A stretch of 64,000 bases of DNA, from NCBI GenBank assembly GCA_036873135.1, contig JAPTYO010000013.1, forward strand, positions 20,023,901 to 20,087,900, written 5' to 3'. The stretch is from Clarkia xantiana subsp. parviflora. Its lineage: Eukaryota > Streptophyta > Magnoliopsida > Myrtales > Onagraceae. This document shows positions 31,603 through 43,344 of this stretch, piece by piece. The notes under the pieces are model-generated. The model was given only the letters and a program-made list of their open reading frames with translations. It had not been told where the DNA came from and did no database searches. Numbering within the stretch: the first letter of the stretch is position 1; the number at the start of each line of letters is the position of its first letter. Position numbers and translations under genes: made by a program.

Positions 31603-34600
31603 CTATGCATCCCTTCCTAGGAAGGCCTTGCCCTCCTCCCTGCATGTTGGTAGCACCTGCTTGAGGTGCTTGTGGAAGATTTCTTCTATGCTCACTGTAA
31701 GGGGTGTGAATGTGAAGTTTACACCTCCTCCTAGTGCGTCAGTGTTTCTTCCCTTCTCCAGGACTTCATCAAGCTGCTCCATTTCCCTTGCAAATGCTTT
31801 GTCTAGCCTTTCCTTGAGCTCCCTCATCGTGCTCGTCATGACCATCTCATAGAACCCCCCATAGGCCTCGAATGAGTTTGGATGCATGTTTCTAATAAAT
31901 GCTCTGACGGTTTCTCCTCTTGTGATGTCCATGTTGGCACCATAATTGGAGAACCTCTGGAAATAGCTTGATATTGACTCCTGCGGCATTTGCTTGATAT
32001 CATCGATGTGACGGAAGCCTCTTGAGATGGAGTCACTTGTTCTTTTTTCCTCTTTGGTATCTGGCTGCCAAGGTATGGCTGTGACCTTCACAGCCTTGCT
32101 CCTGTGTCTCCTCTTAGACATTGTTTGAAAAAACTGCCTACTCAAACGGAGTACCACTCCATTCTTCATCTTTCCCTGCCTTTTCCTCCTTTTCCTCTTC
32201 TTTCTATCTTGGTTGGCTCCAACCATGACCACAGCCACTGTGTCTGTCCCGTGTGATCCACGTCTCATGGAGTTGACGTAGCATTGCCTTGCGGTGCGCT
32301 GATCACCCAGGACTTCTCCGACTCCATTCTCCGTGATGTACTTCAGCTTCTGGTGTACAGTGGATGGCACGATTTCATATGGGTTTATGGTTGTCCTTCC
32401 TAGGATCCCATTGTAGGCTCCTAGGCTTTCCACCACTAGGAAATTAACATTCACCTTCAGCTGTGTCCATCCTTGGCCCATGGTCACCGGCAGGGTTATC
32501 ATTCCCAGGGGGTAGCTTGTTGCCCCTGAGAAGCCAACTATAGGGAAGTTGACTGGTTTGATGTCTGCCTTGGTTTTCCCTATCTCTTCTAGGACTCTCA
32601 AGCTTAGGAGGTCAGCTGAGCTGCCCCCATCCACCAAAATTCTCTTTACATCAAAATTATCAATGTCTATTGTGATAACTAGAGCATCGTCATGCGGGAA
32701 GACGATGTGGCTCTTGTCCTTCTCTGAGAATTCGATCTTGATTTCTTCTCCTTCTCTTGGCCTTTTTCTCCACCTCGGCACTGAACCCAGCTTTGATGCG
32801 TAGACCTCCCTTGCATTAGCAGTTGGGCCACCTGAGGCTACTCCCCCGTGAATCATGTTTATGGTTCCTCTCTTGTTGGGTGGGGGGTTGTAGTCTACTT
32901 TGCCTTTGCCCTTGTCTCTGTGTGATGGCCCTAGCTGCATGCTATTGCCCCCATGATCCACGAATTGCTTGAGGTCTCCCCTTTGGATGGCATTGTTGAT
33001 GCTTAGCTTTAGGCTGAAGCATTTGTTCGTGTCGTGCCCGTAAGCTTCATGGTTGTCGCACCATCTATCCTTGTGATTCCCCACCATTGGGGCTCTCCAC
33101 CTTGCAGGGGGTGACCAGAGCTTCTGGTTCCTCATCTCTTTGAGGACAGTAGCTGGAGTGGCGTTCAATGGGACGAACTTGATGACGTTTATTTCTCTAG
33201 GCTTTAGTGGTTCGCCCATTTGGTTTCTTTGCTGGGGTGGACGCCATTCCTGCTGCCTTGTGTGCTGAGGTGCCTGGGGTGGTTTGCCTTTGTTCGGCTT
33301 TGCATTGTCTTCCTTGGCTGCTTGAATCTTGGCTTTCTTACTTGCCCTGTGCCTCTCCAGGTCTATATGAGTTTTGACTCTTCCTGCAAGCTCCTCTAAG
33401 GTGCTTGCTGGCTTCTTGGCCATCTTTTCTACCAGTGTGGACCCGAAGCGGCCTAGGTTTCTGATAAAGGCTCGTATTATCTCCCCCTCAGTGATGTCGC
33501 CTTGGATGTCTGCGATATTTTGATTGAACCTAGTGTAGTAACTGGCCAGAGATTCATCATATTCTTGTTTCACATCATCGATGGAGCCTGTGCCTTTGAG
33601 GAGTTTCCTCTCCCCTAGGTATCTCTGTAGGAACTTCGCCTTTAGCTGCTCCCATGAGTGGATGCTTTCAGAGGGTAGACTGAAGAACCAGTGTGAGGCC
33701 ACCCCTGATAGGGTGTTTGGGAACAAGAGTGCCTTGTACCTTTCATCAGTGGTCCTCCCAAATAGGGAGGCCTCATGCTGTTGGATATGCTCTAGGGGGT
33801 CTCCCTTCCCATTGTACTTTGCAATTTGCACTGTGTGCAGGGAGTCTGGCACCCTGTTCATCTCCAGTTCCCTTGTGAAAGGGTGGTTCGTCTTGTCACT
33901 TAGACAATGCAAGTTGGTTTTCTTTGACTCATTCATCTTCCGGGTTATCATCGCCTCTATTTCCTCCGGAGTGATCAATATCGGTGTTGGAGTGTAATTC
34001 CTCTGATAGCCTCCGTGGTTGTAGATAGGGCTTGCCGGGATCCCTTGTCCGTATTGATACGGGCTGTAGGTGTATCCTTGGTGTCCCTGCTGGGGTGCTT
34101 CATAGAATTCTTGCCTCCTTGGAGGTCTTGCTTGTCTGTCCTCCCCCAGTGGGGTGTAAGCCCTTGCGTTCTGCTGTTGCCTAGGAGGCACGAATTGTTG
34201 CCTTTCCTCTGGGGGTGGCTCCTGGTAGTATCTTCTTTGCTCCTCTCGCTGCCCTGCTCGAGGGTGCGAGTGGTGCCCTTCTGTTGGGATCTGTTCCTCT
34301 TCATGAGCTTCAGTGTGTGTCCCCTGGGTGTATGCCGGCCTTGCATATGTTGTGTGGGCGCGGTTGCCATCTCTTTGGGCCGGCATCCCATACGGGTACC
34401 CTTGGGGTTGCGCCTCATAATAATACCCCTCAGGGGGTGCCGTGTGCTGGGACGGCACTCCCTGTTGTTCTCTTTCTCTCTGTGGCCTTCTTGCCCGAGG
34501 TGTGGAGGCTGTGGAGGACTCAGCCCCAGCTGGGCGTGAGGGTCCTCCCTCCTGGTTGTTCTGTTGAGGAGGCTGTGGTACTTCACGTGGTTCTGGTTGC

Positions 34601-34707
34601 ATTGGCTGCTTCCCAGGGTTAGGCTGCCTTCCTGGGGGTATAGGCTCTCTCCTTCTCCCATTGCCCCCTGGTGGGCGGTGGTGCCTAGACACCCTGCTGT
34701 TCGTCAT
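31603..34707 (-). CDS. Gag-protease protein of element D with a second gag segment, 1034 aa
   Basis: One open frame from ATG to TAG. Residues 1-250 are Pro/Gln/Arg-rich; 267-455 form the retrotransposon gag core (KYNGKGDPLEHI, SWEQLKAKFLQRYLGERK, DESLASYYTRFN, IRAFIRNL); 550-563 (CDNHEAYGHDTNKC) are a zinc-binding motif; 615-815 are a pepsin-like protease with active site LVDGGSS (Asp693) and IVGFSGATSYPLG, LGRTTINP. Then, where RT should start, residues about 890-975 repeat the gag core (DDIKQMPQESISSYFQRFS, GETVRAFIRNM). So the protein is Gag-PR-Gag' with no RT or integrase. It could form capsids; for copying it would need another element's RT and integrase. The start lies about 50 bp after the primer site. 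The intact frame and near-identical LTRs fit recent activity. Confidence 0.88.
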   Translation of the reverse strand: MTNSRVSRHHRPPGGNGRRREPIPPGRQPNPGKQPMQPEPREVPQPPQQNNQEGGPSRPAGAESSTASTPRARRPQREREQQGVPSQHTAPPEGYYYEAQPQGYPYGMPAQRDGNRAHTTYARPAYTQGTHTEAHEEEQIPTEGHHSHPRAGQREEQRRYYQEPPPEERQQFVPPRQQQNARAYTPLGEDRQARPPRRQEFYEAPQQGHQGYTYSPYQYGQGIPASPIYNHGGYQRNYTPTPILITPEEIEAMITRKMNESKKTNLHCLSDKTNHPFTRELEMNRVPDSLHTVQIAKYNGKGDPLEHIQQHEASLFGRTTDERYKALLFPNTLSGVASHWFFSLPSESIHSWEQLKAKFLQRYLGERKLLKGTGSIDDVKQEYDESLASYYTRFNQNIADIQGDITEGEIIRAFIRNLGRFGSTLVEKMAKKPASTLEELAGRVKTHIDLERHRASKKAKIQAAKEDNAKPNKGKPPQAPQHTRQQEWRPPQQRNQMGEPLKPREINVIKFVPLNATPATVLKEMRNQKLWSPPARWRAPMVGNHKDRWCDNHEAYGHDTNKCFSLKLSINNAIQRGDLKQFVDHGGNSMQLGPSHRDKGKGKVDYNPPPNKRGTINMIHGGVASGGPTANAREVYASKLGSVPRWRKRPREGEEIKIEFSEKDKSHIVFPHDDALVITIDIDNFDVKRILVDGGSSADLLSLRVLEEIGKTKADIKPVNFPIVGFSGATSYPLGMITLPVTMGQGWTQLKVNVNFLVVESLGAYNGILGRTTINPYEIVPSTVHQKLKYITENGVGEVLGDQRTARQCYVNSMRRGSHGTDTVAVVMVGANQDRKKRKRRKRQGKMKNGVVLRLSRQFFQTMSKRRHRSKAVKVTAIPWQPDTKEEKRTSDSISRGFRHIDDIKQMPQESISSYFQRFSNYGANMDITRGETVRAFIRNMHPNSFEAYGGFYEMVMTSTMRELKERLDKAFAREMEQLDEVLEKGRNTDALGGGVNFTFTPLTVSIEEIFHKHLKQVLPTCREEGKAFLGRDA

Positions 34708-34740
34708 TGCTCGTGTTATAGCCAGGCTTTCTGTCCGAAG

Positions 34741-34758
34741 CCCGCAGACGGCGCCAAG
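34741..34758 (-). other. Primer-binding site of element D
   Basis: Next to the 5' LTR, the minus strand reads CTTGGCGCCGTCTGCGGG, a TGGCGCCGTC-type site used by many plant gypsy elements. It fixes the element's direction. Confidence 0.85.
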
Positions 34759-35526
34759 TGTTAGGTTCCGAGATCTGGGTCGAAGGATGATCGGCTCAAA
34801 TCCCGTTCCTCACTGGAGATGTAGATAATCTGACGTCTTCGGGTTGCTCTGCCTTGTCTTGCGTCCTTCCTTCCTTCCTGCAGAAGGGGCAATACCAGAC
34901 ACAGAGAGGGGGGGGGGGTGGTGCCTGGTGAACCCTCTCCGATGCCTAAGTCAGTATCGTTTTTAGAGAGATAAACTAGAGAGATGTCAGAGCAAAATAA
35001 TCCAAATTGCCAAGATGATCAAATGAGTTGTGAAGGTGGGGTATTTATAGGCAACGGTGTCATTAAGGTGGCTTAATGACATCGTTAACCTTTAAACACA
35101 ATTAATTAACCTTTATACGCATAATTAGGACCTTAGGATACGGAGAAGGTAGGCGGAGTGAACCGAGTGTGGGAGTCCAAAAATGGTGCCGGGGCCCTTG
35201 GGGGGGGGGGGAGAAATCCGACCCCCAAGGGTAGGGGTTGGGTGAGGGCACCCAACCCCTCCTAGGGAGGATGGGGTTGGCCAACCCCATCCCTCCTAGG
35301 AGAGATCGGGTTGGCTGACCCGATCTCTCCTAGGGGAGGTCGGGTGTGGCCACCCAACCTCACCTAGGTGAGTTTGCCTCGGCCGGACGAGCGCTCCGGC
35401 CTCGTCCGAGCCGTTGATGTGTTCGCGCAGTGTTCGGGTTGAAGTTTCGATTTACAATCGTTAATGGGACGATAAAAATACAACGGTTTGGAAGTCAACG
35501 GGTTCAAATTGGGCGTATATCCATCA
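34759..35526 (-). repeat. 5' LTR of element D
   Basis: 768 bp, TGTTAGG...CCATCA on the plus strand, nearly identical to 24936-25768. TATA box CTATAAATAC on the minus strand at 35041-35050. Confidence 0.92.
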
Positions 35527-36240
35527 ATCCCCATTGTTCATATCTTTAGTCAAGCTCAACCAGTGCCCAAAACGTGGTCACTTGGCCTTTTTGTTCAGCA
35601 CTACGCTTGACGCCTGGGAGCGGCATTGAGCCCAACCTTAGATATGAATTCCGAGTGATAAAGGCACTTCAGGAGCTCCTTTATATAGCACCTGGGATTA
35701 GTCAGGCGCTCAGGGCGAAGAAGTTTGTGTCCTTCAAAATCTTGGAAGATTTCGTCTAACAAAACCGAGCCTGACCCTGTGGTCGAACATGGCACGCGCA
35801 GTATGAAGTACGCTTTGACAACATAACAATTTTATGTCAGTAATGTGATTGTCATATGCTATCGTAGATTTCTCATATAGCCCAGAATGTGGTAATAGAC
35901 GAACATAGTTCGTCACGACGATCTGCAAAACTTTGATCATGTCGTGTTACCCCGAAACCAAATGATCCTTTTGCTTAATGAGGATTATCTTTCGGAATCT
36001 CATGGTTCTTAGCCAGTCTTAATATGACTGAGGAATCCTTTCCATCAAGACCGCCCGCGTGACATGGCAAGGTCCAAATTCAACATATTTTTATTAGGAG
36101 GTTTGACACTCCAACGATTAGTTTATACACCGACCATCCGATGTAATAATGCCATTATGACGTCGTAAAATTATAAACTCAATTAGCAATTCTTTTATTC
36201 AAATATCACTTCAAATTTGAAAATGTTGCAGTCACATCAC
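35527..36240 (-). repeat. Copia A 3' LTR, proximal part
   Basis: Continuation of the LTR interrupted at 24935. It aligns with 4333-5030 of element H (GACGTGGTCACT, GCACTACGCTTGACGCC, TATAGCACCTGGGATTAGTC, ATAAACTCAATTAGC). Confidence 0.7.
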
Positions 36241-36246
36241 AATCCT

Positions 36247-36921
36247 TTTAAACCCTACGTAAGCCAAGCAGTTTTACGTTCTTTTCAAAAACATCCTTGC
36301 ATAAAGAGGTTTAGTTAATGGATCCGCGACCATGTTTTAAGAAGGCGTGAATTCAACTGTGATCAGCTTGTCCTCTACTACACTTTTCGTATAGTTATAT
36401 TTTATAGTCCTACTATGGTACTTAGGATTTCTGATTTCCTCTATTGCTACTTGACTGTCAGAGTAAACACACAAATGCTTACTCCCGTTATCGACGTAAA
36501 GCAGGGAAATCATTAGTCTCCTTAGCCAATCAGCCTCCTGTGCATTCTTTGAGAGAGTTACGAATTCGGATTCCATAGTAGACATCGCAACACAAGATTG
36601 CTTCTTGCTCATCCAAGAGATGGCAACATTAGCAAGGAGAAACACTCATCCTGCGGTGGATTTATTTACGATCATCTAAATCACCACCGTGGACAGCGTC
36701 ACTATATCCTATCAATTCTAGCTTACTTCCCTCATAGCATAGTCCGTAGTCTGCCGTACCTTTCTGATATCTCATAATCCGTTTGACAGCTTTTAAAAAT
36801 TGATAGCTGGGGTCCGATAGGTAACGCGCTACCAAACGCACAGCGTAACAGACGTCAGGACGAGTGTATTGCATTGTGTACATCAGACTTCCTACCATAC
36901 TGGGCCATTGCGCTTCGACAG
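36247..36921 (-). pseudogene. Copia A RNase H
   Basis: Minus-strand text TMQYTRPDVCYAVRLVARYL, ELIGYSDAVHGGDLDDRK, WMSKKQSCVAMSTMESEF and VYSDSQVAIEEIRNPKYH marks the end of copia RT and its RNase H. A frameshift near 36650 and stops near 36340 break it. It is cut at GACAG (36917-36921) by element C. Confidence 0.85.
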
Positions 36922-36931
36922 TGTTCGATCC

Positions 36932-37755
36932 TGTTAGGTTCTAAGTCTCAGGTCAACGGGCGATCGACCTAAGCCTTATTCCTCACTGGAGAAATTGCGG
37001 GTTTGGTGCTTCTAAGCCTTGTCGTCCTGATCCGTATCTTTCTGTCCTTTGCCTTCTCTTCTCCTCGTGCCCTGCAAGAGGGGCAATACCAAGCACGGAG
37101 GGGGGGGGGTGCTTGATGTACCCTCTCCGATGCCTAAGTCAGTATAATACTTTTAGAGAGATAAAGCTAGTGAGATGTCAGAGCTAAATTGTACACTTAG
37201 CCAAGATGATCAAATGAGTAGTGGAAAGGTTGTATTTATAGGCAACGGTGTCATTAAGGTGGCTTAATGACATCGTTAACCCTTAAGCATAATTAATTAG
37301 CCCTTAATCTCGTAATTATAACCTTAAAGCATGGAGAGGTCGGCGGAAATAAACTGTGTATCGGAGTCGGAAAGCGGTGCCGGGGCCCTTGGGGGGGGGG
37401 GGGAGAAAATCCGACCCCCAAGGGTAGGGGTTGGGTGTGGCCACCCAACCCCTCCCTAGGGGAGATAGGGTTGGTCAACCCTATCTCCCCTAGGGGAGAT
37501 CGGGTTGGCCAACCCGATCTCACCTAGGGGAGATCGGGTTGGTCCACCCGATCTCCCCTAGGGGAGGTCGGGTGTGGCCACCCGACCTCACCTAGGTGAG
37601 TTTGCCTCGGTCCGGACGAGTATTTTGGCCTCGTCCGGACCGTTGGCGTTTCCGCGGGGTGTTTGGGTCGAAGTTTCGATTTACAATCATTGACGGGGTG
37701 ATCAAAATAAAACGATTCGGAAGACAACGGGTTCAAATTGGGCGTATATCCATCA
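36932..37755 (-). repeat. Left (complete) LTR of element B
   Basis: 824 bp, TGTTAGGTTC...TATCCATCA, clearly related to the LTR of D, with TATA sequence CTATAAATAC on the minus strand near 37228-37240. Confidence 0.88.
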
Positions 37756-39242
37756 CATGCCCCCGAGTCAACCAATGGCCTGACCCTTGATTGACTCTAT
37801 TTTAGGATGGTATGACACGCGCAATTTGAAATCGGGATTTTACCTTTTTGTCGGAATCCTTACTTACCCATGGACGTGTGTCTCTGGCTTTGCCGGCTCT
37901 GCCCCCTGCCTTATAAGATAGAGAGATTGTAAATGTTAGAATAGCACGGACACGTGTCCAAGCACGTGTCCGCCTGAGATGGAAATAATAAACCTATCCC
38001 CGCCATGGGTGTATACTTGGGAAATATACGCTCGCGTGGGGGTGCAATATGAATACAGCTAAACGAGTCCATGCTTCAATTTCATGCCGGGATAAGTCTA
38101 AGTGAAGAAAAATTTTAATTTTGGTCTAAATTTTTTTTTCTAAGTATGGGATACTTAAAAGTAAACCTATGGGGTGTTAACTTGAGTGGAAATATGCCTA
38201 ACCATAGTCTAAGGGGGGTAAAGATGATAGTTTTCCCTTTAACCTTTAGATCTCTTCTAATTTTAAATGGAGGGTTGTGATTATGTCACTTTAAAAAACC
38301 CTACACCTTTTCAAATATATAGAGGAGTAAAGAAATTACCTCACTTAGCCACCATTGTCATCTTTTCCTTTTTTCCTCACACTTGGAGACCAAGGGAGGA
38401 ATTCTTGCACACCAAGGGAGAGGGCCGGCCAGAAATTCCGACGAGGGAGTGGAATTCCGGCTAGCACGGACACAGCGGCACGGTTCTAGGACGGCGACGG
38501 AAGCTCCCGGCGGCACGGCGGAGGCGAGGCGGTCCGACAGCTCGAGGCGGCGTGAACCAAGGCGGAGACGGTGGTCGACGGCGAAGCTATCCCGGACGAC
38601 GACAGCACCTGGTCCGGCGGGGGTGGTCGACAGCGAGGCGGAGCAGCTCCGGCGTGACATGGGGCGGCTTCCGGCGACGGAGGGGCCTGGTTTCCGGCGA
38701 TCTTCAAACTCGAATTCCGGACCCGTTTATCATATCGGGTCGGGTTTTCCGAAGGTCCAATCTTTTCCTTTTCGTTACCGTGTAAGATGTTGATACTTGA
38801 ATTGCCGATTCTTGATTGCCCATGCTTGATTGTCGATGTTTGTCATGCGATAATCGTTTGGATTTTTGATTCGTGATTGCCGTAGATAATCGTTTGCCTG
38901 GAGATAGTTTTTTGCCCATTTAAACTATTCCCGCTTGAATTTGACGTTGTAGCACCACTTGCGTACTGATTTCCATTGAGGGGCGTAATTGTAATTTTGC
39001 CCGGGAATTGATTTTCGGTTTGAGCAAAATTGTCCGATTTTATCGTTGGGGTGTCCTTGGCGCGTGTTTGTTACCTTTGTTAGATGCCTTTGGATTTTTG
39101 TTTGTTGTTTGTCGGGTGCCGGGGTACGCCCGGTCTTTCCGGAAATCTTCCTGTCTTGACACCTGTTATGCCGTGGCAGGTACTGTATTCGTGGTGGTGT
39201 CCCCGTACGCGAACTCTGCAAAGGCGTTACATCCTTTGAAGG

Positions 39243-41672
39243 ATGAGTAAGTTTCTCTTTCTTTCTATTCGCCGCATTGCTTTCTTTCCTTCCCTTAGTT
39301 TGGTGTCGAATTCTAAGCCATACACTGAGCCGAGGTGTTAGTCGGAGCCTGATTCAAGCTTGAAATTTCTTACTGCCTTTGATTTAGGTCTCGCTGCTTT
39401 GTCGGAGAACTACCTGACTAGGTCTGTCTATAACGAGCATGTTACTTTAGGTGACATTTGCCCCTTAGATGAGCCTTTATATCCCTTCCTCCCTTCTTTG
39501 GGGAATGCCCGCCAGACAGTGACAGAGCCCCCCAGGGGGAAGGTTGTTGTTTATCCTTCCCAGATTCGGTTTGGATTGCGGCTGCCTTATTGCGATGATC
39601 TTGTAGAGTTGAGTAGGTTCTTTAGGATCTCCCCTGTGAACCTTGCCCCTAGTGATATCCGTGTCTGGGTGGGCTTCTGGGTGTTATGCCACTGGTACTC
39701 CTGGAAGTATTCATTGGTCTTGTTCCGATGCTTCTATCAATTCCAGTATCAGAGGAAGATAGGCTTTGCGAGTTTTGTAACTCGCCATCCATCCCTCAAA
39801 TATTCCCGATTTGCCAATTTCGGGTTGAGCGGGGTTGAGTGGGATACTTCTCTTCGTTTCGTGGCTCGGAGCGATAACTCGGCGAGCCACTGGGCCAAAC
39901 ATTATTTCTTCATTACGGATCGATATGTTACCTGGCCGGTTTTGAATGAGGATCGGTCAAACGGCTGGCCTTCCTTTGGGGAGTTCTCTTCTGTGGACTT
40001 AGAGACTATGAAGACCATCTATGAGAGCAACAGGACCCAGTCATACTGCCATGTGTCCTTGGTGACCGAGACAGATCTTTATGAGGCAGGGATTAGTTTG
40101 ACTCCTGACTCCGGGGGTTCGGTATGTTACTTAGTCTTCTCATCTACATTTACTTTCTGCTCTTCCCTTGTAGGTTGGTTTCACGGGAAAACGTATAACA
40201 TGCAGGCAGCTCCGGTCGATCTGAGCAAGAGGAGGGCTCCCTCCAGCTCTACTCCAAAGAAGTCCCCTATGCTTGGGAAGACTGCTGGGGCCTCTGGTAT
40301 GCTTCCTTCTCTTTTCCTCTTATGGTATACTTGTGTTTTTTTCTTACGCTGTTTTCCTTGTATTGTTAGGGCACTCTCCTTTGGTGACTGAGAGAGTTGT
40401 CTCTGTGGGCAAGGGCTCTGGACCTTCTAAGTCCAAGTCGCGGAGGTCCGACTCTGAGGCCGGGGCCTCGGCTGTCAAGAAGAAGAAGGCTGCAGATCCT
40501 CCTCCCCCTGGTGTTCGTCCCCCGACCCTGTCTCGCGACAAAGAGATAGTGGTCGAAGAGGCGCCTTCCCGAGCTGATAAAGGGAAGCGACCTGTTGGTG
40601 ATAGTGGAGTGGTCACTGGTTCTCCATCCCCTGCCCCCCAGCCGAGGGCACGGTCGTCAGGTTCGATCTTCTCCATGTCACTGATGCTTCTATGTTTGTA
40701 TTTTTCTTTATCTTGCTTTGTTTGTATAGGTGGACCTCCGGCTTTGAGTCGGAAGGATTTTACGCGCCTTACTGACGAGGATATCGTTGGGTCTGAGTGG
40801 ACTCCTTTTGCTGGGTTGAAGGAGTTCCACCTTGATAGCGGATCTTCCTTGCGAACTCCGGAGGTTGGCATCCGTGTGCTTCGCGGTGCCATCCCTCCTG
40901 GCGATCGTGCTGCTCAGCCTAAGTCTCCTAGGGAGACCCGGCGTTTCGTTCAGGGTGTACTATCCCGTTATGTGCCTGTGAGTGGTGTCTCACTTACCCT
41001 TTTTACTTTCATGTGGTTGCTTTTCCAGTTACTCATCACTTGTTAAATTTCCAGGGTATGTCTGACATGGTGAACATGTCGTCCCTTGTTCTTGAGCTAT
41101 CCGATGAGAAGAAAGCTCTTGAAGATAGCCAGGTATCCCTGTAGGCGGAGCTTGCCTATGCCACTGAGAAGGCACGCCTGTCCGATCTGAAGATGCAGGA
41201 GCTCAGGGACCAAGTGTCTTTACTTGAGACTACCATAGGTAGCTTACGCCGCGAGGCTGAGGTCGCATCTTCACTCCATTCTGAGGAGTTGAGGAAACTT
41301 GAGGCAAGGTGCCGAGCAGAGGAGAGGACTGTTGCAGTATCTAAGTACAAGGCTTCCTCTGCCTTCACTCACTGCTGATTACAGTGTGCGGCTTACTCAG
41401 GAGATAAACCAGTTTGGCGAGTATCTTGTTGACCATATTTTTCGTATTGATCCTCAGTTTCCGGTTGGCGATCTGGGTGATTTTGGACCGTACGCTACTG
41501 GTTACATGGATGTCCTTAGGGGTCAGGCTGCTGTTGCTGACGAGCCTGCCCCTGCACAGGTGGATGCTACGCCTGTGGATATTGACACTTCGGACTCTTC
41601 CTCCTCTTCCTCTATCTCTGCTGGTGGTTCGTCCTCAGGGGGTCAGGGGGACTCCCAGAGGGCTCTGGTTGA
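39243..41672 (+). pseudogene. Accessory gene copy in element B, broken
   Basis: Splice sites match D's gene one for one: exons 39243-39246, 39388-40296, 40370-40660, 40730-40977 and 41055 onward, again starting MSLA with the ATG at an exon end. The N-terminal domain is conserved (CPLDEPLYPFLPSLGN, GLRLPYCDDLVELSRFFRIS). In exon 5 the codon AAG of D has become TAG (41142-41144), and near 41369 a 4-bp insertion shifts the frame before the C-terminal domain. The truncated product would keep exons 1-4 and about 30 residues of exon 5. Function unknown, as for D. Confidence 0.8.
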
Positions 41673-42029
41673 TGTATTGACATCTTTCTATCTTTGTATA
41701 TACGACCATACTCTTCCTCCCCTTTGCTGTAGGATTTTGTGTTGCTTTCCTTTTTCGTATTGTGTTTTTGGCGGTGTGGATCACTTGCCTTTTGATGGGT
41801 ACTTCGTATGCTTTTGTATGTATTCCTTTGATCATGGACTCTTCCTTTGGTGTGTTTTCCTTTACTTATCCTTCTTTTGTGTTTTCCTTCATGTCGTGCT
41901 TGCTATCTTATCAAGAAAAAACATTATGTGTTCTTTATGCAACTTTACTTTGCCATTATTTTCTCGTGGAATCCTTCTTAGTATGGTGCAATGATCTCTT
42001 CTGATACCCTTTAAATGGTGTGTATGATA

Positions 42030-42670
42030 CTGTTAGACCAAAGATACGCTCTTGGTGGGCGTCGAATCTGTTCACGAGACAGGCTCTCGGAGGGCACTTA
42101 ACGTTTCACAGGATAGGCTCCCGGAGGGCACAAGTTAGACCAAAGATACGGTCCTGGTGGGCGTCGAATCTGGTAGTTTGAAATCTACCTCAAGATACGC
42201 TCTTGGGGGCGTCGAAGGTCGTAGTTTTTAGAAACTACTCTCAAGATACGCTCTTGGGGGCGTCGAAATTTGTAGTTTTTGGAAACCACTCTCAAGATAC
42301 GCTCTTGGGGGCGTCGAAATTCGTAGTTTTTGGAAACCACTCTCAAGATACGCTCTTGGGGGCGTCGAAATTCGTAGTTTTTGGAAACCACTCTCAAGAT
42401 ACGCTCTTGGGGGCGTCGAAGGTCGTAGTATGAAAACTACTCTCAAGATACGCTCTTGGGGGCGTCGAAGGTCGTAGTATGCAAACTACTCTCAAGATAT
42501 GCTCTTGGGGGCGTCGAAGGTCGTAGTATGAAAACTACTCTCAAGATACGCTCTTGGGGGCGTCGAAGGTCGTAGTATGAAAACTATTCTCAAGATACGC
42601 TCTTGGGGGCGTCGAAGGTCGTAGTATGAAAACTACTCTCAAGATACGCTCTTGGGGGCGTCGAAGGTGT
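42030..42670. repeat. Tandem arrays of element B
   Basis: About one and a half copies of D's 103-bp unit, then about ten copies of the 49-bp hairpin unit (CTCAAGATACGCTCTTGGGG GCGTCGA then GTAGT...ACTAC). Homologous in position to D's arrays. Confidence 0.9.
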
Positions 42671-42793
42671 TGCTGACTTGGAAGTCATATCTGTGTAAGG
42701 ATAACATAATGATTGTGTCACCACCTTCTTTGAAAAATGTTTTTGAGTAACTTCTTTTTCATTAGGAGCATTCAAGCCTTTATGTACACATGA

Positions 42794-43344
42794 AGCCTAT
42801 CTCCCCTGGGGAGGGGTTAGGTGGCCACACCCAACCCCTACCCTTGGGGGTCGGATTTTCTCCCCCCCCCCCCCCCCCCCCAAGGGCCCCGGCACCGCTT
42901 TCCGACTCCGATACTCAGTTTATTTCCGCCAACCTCTCCATGCTTTAAGGTTTTAATTACGAGATTAAGGGCTAATTAATTATGCTTAAGGGTTAACGAT
43001 GTCATTAAGCCACTTTAATGACACCGTTGCCTATAAATACAACCTTTCCACTATTCAATTGATCATCTTGGCTAAGTGTACAATTTAGCTCTGACATCTC
43101 ACTAGCTTTATCTCTCTAAAAGTATTATACTGACTTAGGCATCGGAGAGGGTACATCAAGCACCACCCCCCCCCCCTCCGTGCTTGGTATTGCCCCTCTT
43201 GCAGGGCACGAGGAGAAGAGAAGGCAAAGGACAGAAAGATACGGATCAGGACGACAAGGCTTAGAAGCACCAAACCCACAATTTCTCCAGTGAGGAATAA
43301 GGCTTAGGTCGATCGCCCGTTGACCTGAGACTTAGAACCTAACA
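42794..43344 (+). repeat. Right LTR piece of element B, inverted and truncated
   Basis: Complement of 36932 to about 37482, including the C-run, TATA region and terminus CCTAACA. The inner end stops at CTATCTCCCC within the LTR. It points opposite to the left LTR. Confidence 0.88.

Larger units (their letters stand above)
24936..35526 (-). mobile_element. Element D: young non-autonomous Tat-like gypsy retrotransposon
   Basis: Ends TGTTAGG...CCATCA on the plus strand, flanked by ATCCC (24931-24935 and 35527-35531). On the minus strand the order is 5' LTR (35526-34759), primer site, gag-protease ORF with an extra gag segment, two tandem-repeat arrays, an opposite-strand five-exon gene, polypurine tract and 3' LTR (25768-24936). 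No RT, RNase H or integrase is encoded. The LTRs differ by about three substitutions besides G-run and repeat-number changes, so the insertion is recent. Confidence 0.9.
36932..43344 (-). mobile_element. Element B: relative of D with inverted LTR ends
   Basis: Both ends are the same LTR terminus: TGTTAGGTTC at the left and its complement GAACCTAACA at the right. The perfect 5-bp duplication GATCC (36927-36931 and 43345-43349) flanks it and lies inside C's LTR. From left to right: full LTR (36932-37755), polypurine tract, decayed copy of the accessory gene, tandem arrays, then an inverted 551-bp piece of LTR (42794-43344). gag and primer site are missing. Confidence 0.85.

Noticed and set aside
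33975..34661. Long open frames overlapping the start of D's gag on both strands
   Set aside because: They lie within the Pro/Gln-rich gag coding region; their composition simply mirrors it and no domain is seen.
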